Shown here piece by piece: positions 50,248 through 59,563 of a DNA stretch of 64,000 bases. A program made the translations under genes and the position numbers. Below the pieces are notes generated by a model that was not told the origin of the DNA, did not search any database, and worked only from the letters and a program-made list of their open reading frames with translations. Each line of letters starts with the position of its first letter. Within the stretch, counting starts at the first letter, position 1. Source of the DNA: Nitrospira defluvii (GTDB lineage Bacteria; Nitrospirota; Nitrospiria; Nitrospirales; Nitrospiraceae); assembly GCF_905220995.1 (NCBI RefSeq), contig NZ_CAJNBJ010000008.1, positions 1 through 64,000 on the forward strand. Direction: 5' to 3'.

Positions 50248-52002
50248 GTGACTCAAGGGATCGTTCAGGATAAGGTGAGTGCGGCGCTGACCGGAGCGTT
50301 GCTCTCCGCCAAACAAAAAGGCCTTCTCAATTTTGAGTTATTGCCGCCGGTGCATTTGGAGGCCCCAAAGCGGCCAGAATGGGGAGATGTTTCCTGCACC
50401 GTTGCGATGTCTCTCTCTGCCCTGGAACGCAAACCGCCATTTGAAATCGCGCAGATCATACTCGATCACATTGAGCAGCGAGATTCATTGTTCGTCCGGG
50501 CTGAAATTGCGCGGCCGGGATTTCTCAATCTGACGGTTCAGCCGGGGCTGTGGAAGGACGTGCTGCATCAGATCGAAGCGCAGGGTAGGCAGTATGGGCA
50601 CAGTCAGCTGGGGCGAACGCGGCGGGTCTTGGTGGAATATGTCAGCGCCAATCCGACCGGCCCCTTGCACGTCGGCCATGGGCGAGGTGCCGCGGTGGGG
50701 CAGGCGCTGGTCGGCCTGCTGAGGGCGACCGGTCATGATGTGGTGAGTGAATACTACATCAATGACGCGGGACGACAGATGAAACTGCTCGGGGTGTCTG
50801 TCCTGGCACGCTACCGGGAATTGTGTGGGCAAACGGTTTCGTTTCCGGAGGATGGGTACCAAGGTGAGTATATTCGCGCAGTTGCAGAACGGGTGAAGGC
50901 CGAACGAGGGGCCGACCTCTTGTCGCTTCCCGTTGAGGACGCGGAACGCCAAAGCAGGGAATTCGCCTATCGAGAGCTGCTGGCGCTGATTCGGCAGGAC
51001 TTGGAACGATTTGGGATTAGCTTTGAGTCCTGGTTCAGTGAGGCCTCGTTATTGTCGTCCGGTGCAGTTGAACAGGTGCTTGCCGAGCTGAAGACCAGAG
51101 GGCTCCTATTCGATCAAGACGGCGCGCAATGGTTTCGCTCCTCGGCGTTTGGCGACGAAAAAGATCGTGTTGTTCGGAAGCAGGAAGGTGAGTATACGTA
51201 TTTGGCTTCCGACATTGCGTATCATCGCGACAAGCTACGCCGAGGGTTTGATCTCCTTGTCGATGTGTGGGGGGCGGATCACCATGGCTACATTCCGCGC
51301 ATGCAAGCGGTGGTGCAGGCCTATGGGCATCCGAAGGAACGGCTTCGTGTCGTCCTGGTGCAAATGGTCAATCTCTTGCGCGGCGGCCGTAAGGTGGAAA
51401 TGTCCAAACGGGCCGGAGAATTCATCACTCTTCGGGAGGTTATGGATGAAGTTGGGGCAGACGCAGCCAAGTTTTTTTTCCTCATGCGCGATTCCAGCAC
51501 CCATTTGGATTTTGATCTGGAGCTGGCCAAGCAGCAGTCCCAGGAAAATCCAGTGTACTATGTCCAATATGCGCATGCGAGGATCGCGAGTCTGCTGCGC
51601 GTGGCCGCTTCGCGTGGCATTGAGTGTCCTCGTCCGAGTCAGTCGACGCTGAGTCTGTTGGAAGATCCGGACGAACTTGCACTCATTCGAAAGTTATCCA
51701 CTTTTCCAGTGGTGATGGAGGCCAGCGCCGTGGAGCTGGAACCGCATCGTATGGCCTACTATCTTCGCGAGCTGGCTGGCATGGTGCATCCCTTTTATAA
51801 CAAACATCGGATTCTTCCTCCGGCTCCCGACAGTGAGACATCTACGGCAATCTTGCCGGACTCGGCGCCTCGTCCAAATCGGGGGACGGATTCGATCCCG
51901 CCTGGTGTGACCGGGGCTCGGCTGGCGCTGATGTGGGCGGTGCAGCAGGTGGTCCGAAATGGGTTGAACGTGCTGGGTGTGTCAGCCCCGGAGCAGATGT
52001 AG
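50248..52002 (+). CDS. argS: Arginyl-tRNA synthetase
   Basis: A 584-residue class I synthetase. The HIGH site is HVGH in SANPTGPLHVGHGRG; the KMSKS equivalent is VEMSKRAGEF. The N-terminal Add-1 domain and C-terminal anticodon-binding DALR domain (HRMAYYLRELAGMVHPFYNKH) are complete, giving a normal length. The GTG start at 50248 has AGAGGGA upstream. A Pro/Ser-rich insertion at about 530-555 is unusual but lies in a variable loop. tgt follows 13 bases later. Confidence 0.97.
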   Translation: MTQGIVQDKVSAALTGALLSAKQKGLLNFELLPPVHLEAPKRPEWGDVSCTVAMSLSALERKPPFEIAQIILDHIEQRDSLFVRAEIARPGFLNLTVQPGLWKDVLHQIEAQGRQYGHSQLGRTRRVLVEYVSANPTGPLHVGHGRGAAVGQALVGLLRATGHDVVSEYYINDAGRQMKLLGVSVLARYRELCGQTVSFPEDGYQGEYIRAVAERVKAERGADLLSLPVEDAERQSREFAYRELLALIRQDLERFGISFESWFSEASLLSSGAVEQVLAELKTRGLLFDQDGAQWFRSSAFGDEKDRVVRKQEGEYTYLASDIAYHRDKLRRGFDLLVDVWGADHHGYIPRMQAVVQAYGHPKERLRVVLVQMVNLLRGGRKVEMSKRAGEFITLREVMDEVGADAAKFFFLMRDSSTHLDFDLELAKQQSQENPVYYVQYAHARIASLLRVAASRGIECPRPSQSTLSLLEDPDELALIRKLSTFPVVMEASAVELEPHRMAYYLRELAGMVHPFYNKHRILPPAPDSETSTAILPDSAPRPNRGTDSIPPGVTGARLALMWAVQQVVRNGLNVLGVSAPEQM

Positions 52003-52015
52003 GACTGCCGATCAC

Positions 52016-53173
52016 ATGCTGTCGTTTCGAATTACCCATGAAGAGGCAGGCGGAAGGGCTCGGGTTGGGGTTCTCACCACGGCACGCAGTGAAGTCGCGA
52101 CGCCTGCCTTCATGCCGGTGGGATCATTGGGGAACGTGCGAAGTGTGGATGGTGAGGAGCTGCTCAAGATGGGTTACGGGCTCATCTTGAACAATGCCTA
52201 TCATCTCTACCTGCGTCCTGGGCACAAAATCGTCGAGGAACTGGGAGGCGTGCACCGCTTTACGGCCTGGCCAGGTTCGATCCTGACCGATAGCGGCGGT
52301 TTTCAAGTGTTTAGTTTGGCCAAGTTTTGCAAGGTGACGGATGAAGGCGTGATCTTTCAATCTCACATCGACGGGTCTTCCCGGTTTATCAGCCCGGAAA
52401 CGTCGATTGAGATTCAGGAAGCGTTGGGGGCGGACATCATCATGGCGTTCGATCATGTTGTTGCCTTGCCCTCGTCGCTGGACCAAGTGCGTGACGCCTC
52501 CAAGCGGACTTCGCTCTGGGCGCGTCGCTGTGTGGCTGCAAAACGCCGGACCGATCAATCACTGTTCGGGATCGTTCAGGGCGGATTGGATCGATGTCTA
52601 CGAGTGGGGTCGGCACGCGATTTAGTGTCGGTCGGGTTTGATGGGTATGCCGTCGGCGGCTTGTCGGTGGGGGAGGACAAGGCCGACATGTATGCCATGC
52701 TGGATGTGACGGTGCCGGAGCTGCCCACCCATAAACCACGGTACCTGATGGGCGTCGGGATGCCGGAGGATTTGGTGGAAGGGGTGGCGCGCGGGATTGA
52801 TATGTTCGACTGTGTCGTTCCCTCGCGTCACGGCCGCACGGGCTGGCTTTTTACCTCCTTCGGGCGGGTCGTGATTAAGCAGGCCCGGTACGCCCGGGAT
52901 GAGCAACCGATTGATCCGGCCTGCGGCTGCCCCGTCTGCACGCGATACACACGGGCCTACCTCCATCATTTATTTGGAATCAAAGAAATGTTGGGGGCTC
53001 GTCTGAACACGATTCATAATTTGTGGTTTTTTGCGAAGCTGATGGAGGAGATCCGCAGCGCCGTGCGGGGTGGAACCTTTCAAGAATTTCGTCGCGAATT
53101 TCATCGGACTTATGTCGTGGACCGGCCTGGCGGTGAAAGTGGGTCGGATCTCCAGAATACGAACGTGTCTTAA
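52016..53173 (+). CDS. tgt: tRNA-guanine transglycosylase
   Basis: A 385-residue enzyme that exchanges guanine 34 of Asp, Asn, His and Tyr tRNAs for preQ1. Visible: TDSGGFQVFSL with the catalytic Asp, MAFDHVVALPS, GIVQGGLD, GVGMPEDLVEGVARGIDMFDCVVPSRHGRTG and a zinc site CGCPVC...H near residue 302. ATG 52016 matches family N-termini; an open frame starting 39 bases earlier overlaps argS. It is followed by yajC, secD and secF, the common bacterial order. Confidence 0.97.
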   Translation: MLSFRITHEEAGGRARVGVLTTARSEVATPAFMPVGSLGNVRSVDGEELLKMGYGLILNNAYHLYLRPGHKIVEELGGVHRFTAWPGSILTDSGGFQVFSLAKFCKVTDEGVIFQSHIDGSSRFISPETSIEIQEALGADIIMAFDHVVALPSSLDQVRDASKRTSLWARRCVAAKRRTDQSLFGIVQGGLDRCLRVGSARDLVSVGFDGYAVGGLSVGEDKADMYAMLDVTVPELPTHKPRYLMGVGMPEDLVEGVARGIDMFDCVVPSRHGRTGWLFTSFGRVVIKQARYARDEQPIDPACGCPVCTRYTRAYLHHLFGIKEMLGARLNTIHNLWFFAKLMEEIRSAVRGGTFQEFRREFHRTYVVDRPGGESGSDLQNTNVS

Positions 53174-53196
53174 CGGCAGAGCAGGCGAGGCAGGGT

Positions 53197-53517
53197 ATGT
53201 GGGATTCTGTAGCTTGGGCGCAGGGGACATCGGGGAGTGCAGGCACGGGTGGCGGCCTCTTGTCGCTGGTTCCATTCGTCCTCATTTTCGTCATTTTTTA
53301 CTTCATGCTGATTCTGCCGCAGCAGAAACGTCGAAAGCAGGCGGACGCGATGCTCGCCGCTCTGAAGAAAGGCGACAAGGTGGTCACGGCCTCGGGCATC
53401 TGGGGTACCATCACCAACATGGGGAAAGAGACCGTGACGCTGCAAATCGCGGACACGACCAAAATCAAAATCCAAAAGGAACACATTGCTCGGTTGCGCG
53501 GTGACGAAGAGGATTGA
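53197..53517 (+). CDS. yajC: Preprotein translocase subunit YajC
   Basis: A 106-residue inner-membrane protein with one helix (VPFVLIFVIFYFMLILPQQKRRKQ) after an Ala/Gly-rich start, then a small cytoplasmic domain (GDKVVTASGIWGTI, VTLQIADTTKIKIQK). YajC associates with SecDF. Ribosome site GAGGCAGG upstream. Start 23 bases after tgt. Confidence 0.95.
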   Translation: MWDSVAWAQGTSGSAGTGGGLLSLVPFVLIFVIFYFMLILPQQKRRKQADAMLAALKKGDKVVTASGIWGTITNMGKETVTLQIADTTKIKIQKEHIARLRGDEED

Positions 53518-53552
53518 CACATGCGAATGAGACGGGAAGGATTGGCGGACGT

Positions 53553-55202
53553 ATGAAAAAAGTCGGTGGACGGTTGTTGGCTTTGGTGACGCTGGTGGTC
53601 GTGTCGATCATCTTTTTCTTGCCCTCCTACCAACCGCTGTACAAGGAATTGCCGCGGTGGATTCGTGAAGTGCTGCCGGACAAGGGCATTACCCTGGGGT
53701 TGGACCTGCAAGGCGGCATTCACCTCGTGCTCGAAGTGGAAGAGGATCGGGCGGTTGAAATTGCCGTGGAACGGACGGCCGCGGGGCTTCAGGATCTGCT
53801 CGTGGAGAAGAAGATTCCTGCAGAATCGGTGAAGCGGACCGGTTCGTCGCAGATCACGATCGGGTTTCAAAATGCCGAATTGAAGGCCCAAGTACAGAAA
53901 CTGTTGGACGACTTCCCGACGTATGTGGAAGTTGAGTCGGCCGGTTCGACCAATACGGTGGTGTGGGGCTTGCGTGAGGCGGAGATCAAGCGGATCAAGG
54001 ATTCCGCGATCAATCAGGCGTTGGAAACGATCCGTAATCGCATCGACCAGTTCGGTGTGGCGGAACCCTTGATTCAACGGCAGGGGTTGAAGCAGGTCGT
54101 CGTGCAGCTACCTGGAATCAAGGATGCCAAGTTGGCCAAGGATCTGATCAAGCAAACCGCATTGCTCGAATTCAAGCTGTTGGATGACGACAATCAGCTC
54201 AAATTGGATCTGCCGGGCCGCGTACAGAAAGGGAAGGAGCGAGAAGAGGCGTTTCTGAAGCAAGTAGAGGGTAAGGTTCCGGAAGGCGATCAGATCCTCT
54301 TTGAGCGAATCGTTGAAAAAGAGAGCGGGCAAGAATGGCTGGCTCCCTATCTGGTGAAGAAACGGGTCATGCTGGCCGGCGACGTGTTGAGCGATGCGCG
54401 GGTTTCGATCGGACAGTTCAATGAGCCCTATGTGTCCGTGACCTTTGATGCGAAAGGCGCCCGGGAGTTCGATCGGATCACGGGCGAGAACGTCAAGAAG
54501 CGCATGGCGATCGTGCTCGACAATACCATCTACTCGGCGCCGGTCATTCAGGAGCGTATCAGCGGCGGTCGAGCCCAGATTACCGGAACCTTTTCGATGG
54601 AGGAGGCGAACAATCTGTCGATCGTGCTCCGGGCCGGTGCGTTGCCTGCGCCGCTGAAGATCATTCAGGATCTCACCGTCGGCCCTTCTCTGGGGCAGGA
54701 TTCAATCGAAAAGGGCATCAAGGCAACGCTCTTCGCGGGCCTCCTTGTGATCGTCTTCATGGCCCTCTATTACCGGTTGTCGGGGGTGATTGCGAATTTC
54801 GCGCTGGTGCTGAACCTCATCTGTCTCATCGGGTCCTTGGCGGCGCTGAATGCGACGCTGACCTTGCCTGGTATCGCCGGCATCATTCTGACGATCGGCA
54901 TGGGCGTCGATTCCAACGTGCTGATTTTTGAACGTATTCGTGAGGAGCTTCGGCAAGGAAAGGCGGTTCGGGTCGCGATTGATGCGGGGTATGACAAGGC
55001 CTTGTTGACGATTGTCGATTCCCACGTGACCACGTTGATCACCGGCTTTGCGCTGTTTCTTTTCGGTACCGGGCCGATTAAGGGCTTCGCTGTGACCTTG
55101 TGCCTCGGCATCGCGATCAATCTCTTTACGGCGTTGGTCGGGACGAAGGTGATTTTCGATCTGTTTAATCAGCGCAAGAAAATTGAGCAGCTCAGTATCT
55201 AG
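53553..55202 (+). CDS. secD: Protein translocase subunit SecD
   Basis: A 549-residue membrane protein with one N-terminal helix, the periplasmic P1 region and five C-terminal helices. Hallmarks: GLDLQGGIHLVLEV, the FDAKGAREF region and TIGMGVDSNVLIFERIREEL in the membrane part. Together with SecF it uses the proton gradient to pull exported proteins across the membrane. ATG 53553 gives the usual N-terminus; an earlier in-frame ATG is inside the yajC tail. It is shorter than E. coli SecD (615), within the family range. Confidence 0.97.
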   Translation: MKKVGGRLLALVTLVVVSIIFFLPSYQPLYKELPRWIREVLPDKGITLGLDLQGGIHLVLEVEEDRAVEIAVERTAAGLQDLLVEKKIPAESVKRTGSSQITIGFQNAELKAQVQKLLDDFPTYVEVESAGSTNTVVWGLREAEIKRIKDSAINQALETIRNRIDQFGVAEPLIQRQGLKQVVVQLPGIKDAKLAKDLIKQTALLEFKLLDDDNQLKLDLPGRVQKGKEREEAFLKQVEGKVPEGDQILFERIVEKESGQEWLAPYLVKKRVMLAGDVLSDARVSIGQFNEPYVSVTFDAKGAREFDRITGENVKKRMAIVLDNTIYSAPVIQERISGGRAQITGTFSMEEANNLSIVLRAGALPAPLKIIQDLTVGPSLGQDSIEKGIKATLFAGLLVIVFMALYYRLSGVIANFALVLNLICLIGSLAALNATLTLPGIAGIILTIGMGVDSNVLIFERIREELRQGKAVRVAIDAGYDKALLTIVDSHVTTLITGFALFLFGTGPIKGFAVTLCLGIAINLFTALVGTKVIFDLFNQRKKIEQLSI

Positions 55203-55209
55203 TGGGACC

Positions 55210-55380
55210 ATGGTGCTCCGATTCCGGATGGTCGCCGGGACACTGCTCTGGTGGATAGGTATAGCAATCGCAGTCACAGAATGTTCGACATGTCCGTCCA
55301 ACGAGACATATCTTGTGGATGCCGGCAGCCTCTGGGAGGGACAGAGATCGCGCTGGATAACATGGTCGGCATTCTGCTAG
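55210..55380 (+). CDS. Possible small exported protein between secD and secF
   Basis: A 56-residue open frame that fills the 190-base gap between secD (ends 55202) and secF (starts 55393) almost exactly. An N-terminal hydrophobic segment (MVAGTLLWWIGIAIAVTE) is followed by C-S-T-C, reminiscent of a lipoprotein or membrane anchor, then a polar part with several Trp. A GTGGGA sequence lies 3 bases before the ATG, close for a ribosome site. SecD and SecF are usually adjacent or fused, so an insertion here is unusual. No homology check could be made. Confidence 0.4.
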   Translation: MVLRFRMVAGTLLWWIGIAIAVTECSTCPSNETYLVDAGSLWEGQRSRWITWSAFC

Positions 55381-55392
55381 GAGGGAGTCGGC

Positions 55393-56310
55393 ATGTTCGA
55401 GGTTTTGGGAAAGACGAATATCGATTTTATGGGGAAGCGTACCATCTCGTTTGCCATCTCCGGCATCCTCGCCTTTCTGGGGCTCATCGCAGTGCTTCAA
55501 ATTGGGCGTGGAGCGGCAAATCTGGGAATCGATTTTGCGGGTGGGACGGCGGTCCAGCTCAAGTTCGATCAATCGATCAGGATCGATGAAGCGCGACGCG
55601 CACTGGAACACAACGGGTTGGGCTCTGCCGAATTGCAGGAATTCACGCAGGACAACAAGTTGCTCATTCGCGTGAAAGCGTCGACGACCATCGAGGAGAA
55701 GGTCGCGGAGCGGGTCATGGCCGTGTTCAGCAAGGAGTTTCCCGGAAACAAGTTCGTCGTGGATTCCAGCATGGAGATCGGTCCGACGATCGGGAAAAAG
55801 CTGCAAGAAGATGCCATGATTGCGGTGTTGATCTCCTTCGTCGGAATCGTGTTGTACATCGCGGTCAGGTTCGAGCTGCGATTCGGGGTGGCGGCCGCCT
55901 TGGCGACGTTTCACGATGTGCTGGCGGTGTTGGGCGTGTTCTACGTGTTGGATAAAGAGATTACGTTGTTGGTTGTCACGGCGTTGCTGACGTTGGCGGG
56001 GTACTCGTTGACGGATACCGTTGTCGTATTTGACCGGATCCGCGAGAATCTTCGCGCCCGTCGCCGCGAGGACGAGGCAACGATCATCAATGCGGCCATT
56101 AATCAGGTCCTGAGTCGAACCATCGTGACCAGTCTCACCGTCGTGATCGTGCTCATTCCACTGGTCTTGGCGGGGGCTGAAGTGTTGCATGATTTTTCGT
56201 TGGCCCTGCTCGGAGGCGTCATATTCGGCACCTATTCCTCCGTCTTCGTAGCAAGCCCGTTGCTGCTGCTCTGGCCCGGTAGCGCCGGGAGCCTCCTGAA
56301 GCGTCGCTAG
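55393..56310 (+). CDS. secF: Protein translocase subunit SecF
   Basis: A 305-residue membrane protein of six helices. Family features: GIDFAGGTAVQLKF, ISFVGIVLYIAVRFE, AGYSLTDTVVVFDRIREN and the C-terminal LAGAEVLHDFSLALLGGVIFGTYSS. AGGAGGGA lies before the ATG. It ends the yajC-secD-secF block; a hairpin follows. Confidence 0.97.
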   Translation: MFEVLGKTNIDFMGKRTISFAISGILAFLGLIAVLQIGRGAANLGIDFAGGTAVQLKFDQSIRIDEARRALEHNGLGSAELQEFTQDNKLLIRVKASTTIEEKVAERVMAVFSKEFPGNKFVVDSSMEIGPTIGKKLQEDAMIAVLISFVGIVLYIAVRFELRFGVAAALATFHDVLAVLGVFYVLDKEITLLVVTALLTLAGYSLTDTVVVFDRIRENLRARRREDEATIINAAINQVLSRTIVTSLTVVIVLIPLVLAGAEVLHDFSLALLGGVIFGTYSSVFVASPLLLLWPGSAGSLLKRR

Positions 56311-56312
56311 GT

Positions 56313-56332
56313 CCCGGCTCTTTTGAGCCGGG
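56313..56332 (+). terminator. Possible terminator after secF
   Basis: An 8-bp perfect stem (CCCGGCTC / GAGCCGGG) with a TTTT loop, 3 bases past the secF stop. No T tract follows, so strength is uncertain. Confidence 0.45.
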
Positions 56333-56386
56333 CCTGGGGTCCTGCCTCCTGTTGTGTGAGGGCCGTTAGCCGGAGTCGCCGCACGC

Positions 56387-59300
56387 ATGCTCCTCTGGAG
56401 CCGGTCACACAGTCTCCAGCGAAAGATCATCACCGCCATCGTGATGGTCGGTCTCCTGCCGTTAGGCCTGTCTCTCGTCCTGACCTACATCGAAGAACGC
56501 CGGGCGTTGCGTGAAACCATCGGCGCCAACTTCAAGGAAGTGGCGGTCGAGGCCGCCCGGCGGATCGAGATGCAAGTCACGCGCGGCATTAATGAAGCGC
56601 AACAACTCGCTGCCACGCCATTCCTCCGTACCTCTGTGAGCGAATCTAATCGCACCTATGCCGACAAGGACGAAAAAACCGTCCAGTCCATGATCAAGGC
56701 CTGGCAGCAGCGGTGGCGTCAGCGGGATAAGCAAAGCGAGTTTCCGCTGTTCATCAACCGCATTGTGACCAACTATCTGATTCGGTGGCATGACATCCGC
56801 AAATCCGATTACGTCGGCATTTTTGTGACGGACAATCGAGGTGCGTTGGTCGTCAGTTCTATACCCCAAGTCGAGTACTACCACGGGAAAACGGCTTGGT
56901 GGCAGGCCGTCATGAAGCGGAGTACGGGGAAGGTGTTCGTCAGCGACATCTTTTTCGATCCGGCCTTCGGAACCCATGTGGTCAACGTGTCCGCTCCGAT
57001 CATCGATGATGAGCAGCATACGACGATCGGCGCCGTCACGATTCTCTTGCGTCGGGAGACACTGTTCCATTCCGTGTCCGAGGCCACGGTGGGGAAGACG
57101 GGGCATGCCATGTTGTTGAGCTCGGACGGGGTTCCGCTCGTGTGTCCGATCCTGTCGCCCGAAGAGCATGTGGTGAAACCGGAATTGGTGAGCGCGATCA
57201 ACGGACATGCGGCCGGATGGACGACGGTGGCGAATGATTCGCATGGCGGGGAGAATTCTATCGTGGGATTCGCGCCGGTTCGCCTCGGCGGGGATTTGAC
57301 GCCGGAGAGTCTGGGCGGCAAAGGCTGGGTGACCTTCGTCCGCCAGGACCCGGCCGAATCCTATGCCCCGCTCGAACGGCTCGTCGTGCAGGTGACGGTG
57401 TATGGGCTTGGCGTTTTTGCGGTGCTGTTGCTCACAGGCTTGACCGCTGCGCGAAGAATCGCCCGCCCGATCGGCCTGTTGCATGAGGGTGTCCAACGAA
57501 TCGGGAGCGGGCGATTGGATCAGCAGTTGGAACTGAAGACCGGCGACGAAATCGAACAGCTTGCTGAGGCGTTCAATAAGATGGCGCACAATCTGCGTGT
57601 GTCGTTCGAGCAGATCGAACAGCGTATGGAAGACGTGCGTCGCCTCGAGGCACGCTACCGTGACTTGATCGAGCATTCGCCCGAGATGATCTATCAGCTG
57701 AACAAGGCCGGCCGGTTCGTGCATGTCAATCAAACCGGGCTGGACAAACTCGGGTATACGCTGGAGGAAATGCTCCAGATGCGTCTGTGGGATCTCGTGC
57801 CCAAAGGTCGTGAGACGGAGGTGTTGGCTTATCTCGAGCGGTTGGTCTCACAGGGGCGTAGTACGATTGAGACCGTGTTTGTGGCGGCCGACGGCCGTCC
57901 GATCGATGTCGAGATCCATGCGACCGCGTTGTTCGAGAGCGGCGGAGGGCTCGTTCATTCCCGGGCGTTTGTGCGCGACGTGACGGAACGACGCCTGCTG
58001 GAGGAGCAGGTGCATCGGTATACGACGCGGCTCGAACAGGCGGTCAATGAGCGGACCCAGCAGTTGGTGGCGTCACAGGAGCGGTATAAAGCGCTGTTCG
58101 ATTTGGTGGCAGACTCCGTCTTTATGGTGGGAGATGATGGCGTCATCGTAGCCGTCAATAAGCGTGAAGAGCAGGCGTTGGGCTATTCCGAGCAACAGGT
58201 GGTGGGGCGTAGCGTGTTGGATGTGGTGCTCCCTCGTTATCATGATGATATGCGGGCGCTGCTCGCGAAGATTCATGCCGGCGAGCGCCAGGTGCCGACG
58301 CAGGAAGTCACCGTGCGGGATGCCGCCGGCAAGGAGACGCCGGTCGAAATGGACCTGATTCTGGTTCGGGGCAGCGACCACACCTGGGTGATGGTCCAGC
58401 TGCGTGACATCACCGACCGCAAACGTCTTGAACGGCAAATGCACACCTACCAGCAGGAGCTGGAAGCCAAGGTCAGTGAGCGTACGCGAGAGATTGAAGA
58501 GACCAAGCAGTACCTAGAAAACCTGCTCGAGAATGCCAATGATGTGATCTACACTCTTGATAGCGAGCAGTGTTTCACCTATGTGAACAGCAAGATCCTC
58601 TCATGGGGATATGCGAAAGAGGATCTTCTCGGGCGGCCCTATCTGGCATTGCTCTCGAAGCGGCATCGCGGGCGCCGTCTGAAGTCGACATTGGATATCG
58701 GCGTCAAGCAGGTCTACGAGGTGGAGGTGTTGACCAAATCGGGCGAGCCTCGCTCAGTGATGGTCAGTGTGTCGCCGCTCCACGGCGTGGAGGGGGAGAT
58801 CTTGGGCGTGCTGGGGATCGCCCGTGACATGACGGAGACGAAGAAGCTGGAGCAGCAGATCAGGAACTCTGAGAAACTAGCCTCGGTCGGAAAGCTGGCT
58901 GCGGGGGTGGCGCATGAGATTAACAATCCCTTGGGTGGTATCCTGAATTGCCTCTACAACATGCGCAAGGGGACGCTCTCTCCGGTGCGCCAGGAAGAGT
59001 ACCTGGCGTCGATGGAGGATGGGTTGCGCCGGGTTCAGCGGATTGTGCGCCAGCTCCTGGACTTTTCTCAGCAGCACAATCCGGAGCTGGCCCTGGCCGA
59101 CATCAATCAGGTCGTCAATCGCGTGTTGTTGCTGACGGACCATCTGTTCGTGCCCCATCGCGTGCATCTTGTAACGGATTTAGCCCCCGATATGCCAGAG
59201 ATCATGATTGACCGGCATATGATGGAGCAGGTGTTGATGAATCTCGTGCTGAATGCGATTCAGGCCATGCGTAACGGCGGAGTACTGACGATCAGCACGA

Positions 59301-59563
59301 TCGTGGAGGAAGCCCACTGTCTGGTTCGCGTTCGGGATTCCGGGTGCGGCATTTCTTCGTCCGTCTTGCCGCGGATCTTCGACCCCTTCTTTACCACGAA
59401 GAACGAGGGCGAGGGGACCGGGCTCGGGCTTTCCGTCAGTTTGGGCATCGTGGAGCGCCACGGGGGCCGGATTATGGTTGAGAGCGAAGTCGGGAAGGGG
59501 ACCACGTTTACGGTCTCAATTCCGCTGTCAACCGAACGTTATGCCATTGGGAGGTTCTCGTGA
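56387..59563 (+). CDS. Sensor histidine kinase: dCache-HAMP-PAS-PAS-PAS-HisKA-HATPase
   Basis: A 1058-residue kinase. Two membrane helices (about 16-34 and 335-356) flank a periplasmic dCache sensor; HAMP follows. Three PAS domains begin with RYRDLIEHSPEMIY, RYKALFDLVADSVF and YLENLLENANDVIY, each after a coiled linker. The phosphoacceptor is H843 (VAHEINNPLGG), and the ATPase has NLVLNAIQAM, DSGCGIS and GEGTGLGLSVS boxes. It passes phosphate to the NtrC-type regulator encoded next with a 4-base overlap. Ligand unknown. Confidence 0.95.
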   Translation: MLLWSRSHSLQRKIITAIVMVGLLPLGLSLVLTYIEERRALRETIGANFKEVAVEAARRIEMQVTRGINEAQQLAATPFLRTSVSESNRTYADKDEKTVQSMIKAWQQRWRQRDKQSEFPLFINRIVTNYLIRWHDIRKSDYVGIFVTDNRGALVVSSIPQVEYYHGKTAWWQAVMKRSTGKVFVSDIFFDPAFGTHVVNVSAPIIDDEQHTTIGAVTILLRRETLFHSVSEATVGKTGHAMLLSSDGVPLVCPILSPEEHVVKPELVSAINGHAAGWTTVANDSHGGENSIVGFAPVRLGGDLTPESLGGKGWVTFVRQDPAESYAPLERLVVQVTVYGLGVFAVLLLTGLTAARRIARPIGLLHEGVQRIGSGRLDQQLELKTGDEIEQLAEAFNKMAHNLRVSFEQIEQRMEDVRRLEARYRDLIEHSPEMIYQLNKAGRFVHVNQTGLDKLGYTLEEMLQMRLWDLVPKGRETEVLAYLERLVSQGRSTIETVFVAADGRPIDVEIHATALFESGGGLVHSRAFVRDVTERRLLEEQVHRYTTRLEQAVNERTQQLVASQERYKALFDLVADSVFMVGDDGVIVAVNKREEQALGYSEQQVVGRSVLDVVLPRYHDDMRALLAKIHAGERQVPTQEVTVRDAAGKETPVEMDLILVRGSDHTWVMVQLRDITDRKRLERQMHTYQQELEAKVSERTREIEETKQYLENLLENANDVIYTLDSEQCFTYVNSKILSWGYAKEDLLGRPYLALLSKRHRGRRLKSTLDIGVKQVYEVEVLTKSGEPRSVMVSVSPLHGVEGEILGVLGIARDMTETKKLEQQIRNSEKLASVGKLAAGVAHEINNPLGGILNCLYNMRKGTLSPVRQEEYLASMEDGLRRVQRIVRQLLDFSQQHNPELALADINQVVNRVLLLTDHLFVPHRVHLVTDLAPDMPEIMIDRHMMEQVLMNLVLNAIQAMRNGGVLTISTIVEEAHCLVRVRDSGCGISSSVLPRIFDPFFTTKNEGEGTGLGLSVSLGIVERHGGRIMVESEVGKGTTFTVSIPLSTERYAIGRFS

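Noticed and set aside
55192-56439. 415-codon minus-strand frame opposite secF
   Set aside because: SecF is certain on the plus strand; the reverse product is Arg/His/Gln-rich and unlike a protein.
56462-57733. 423-codon minus-strand frame opposite the histidine kinase
   Set aside because: Shadow of the dCache-HAMP region; no ribosome site or motif.
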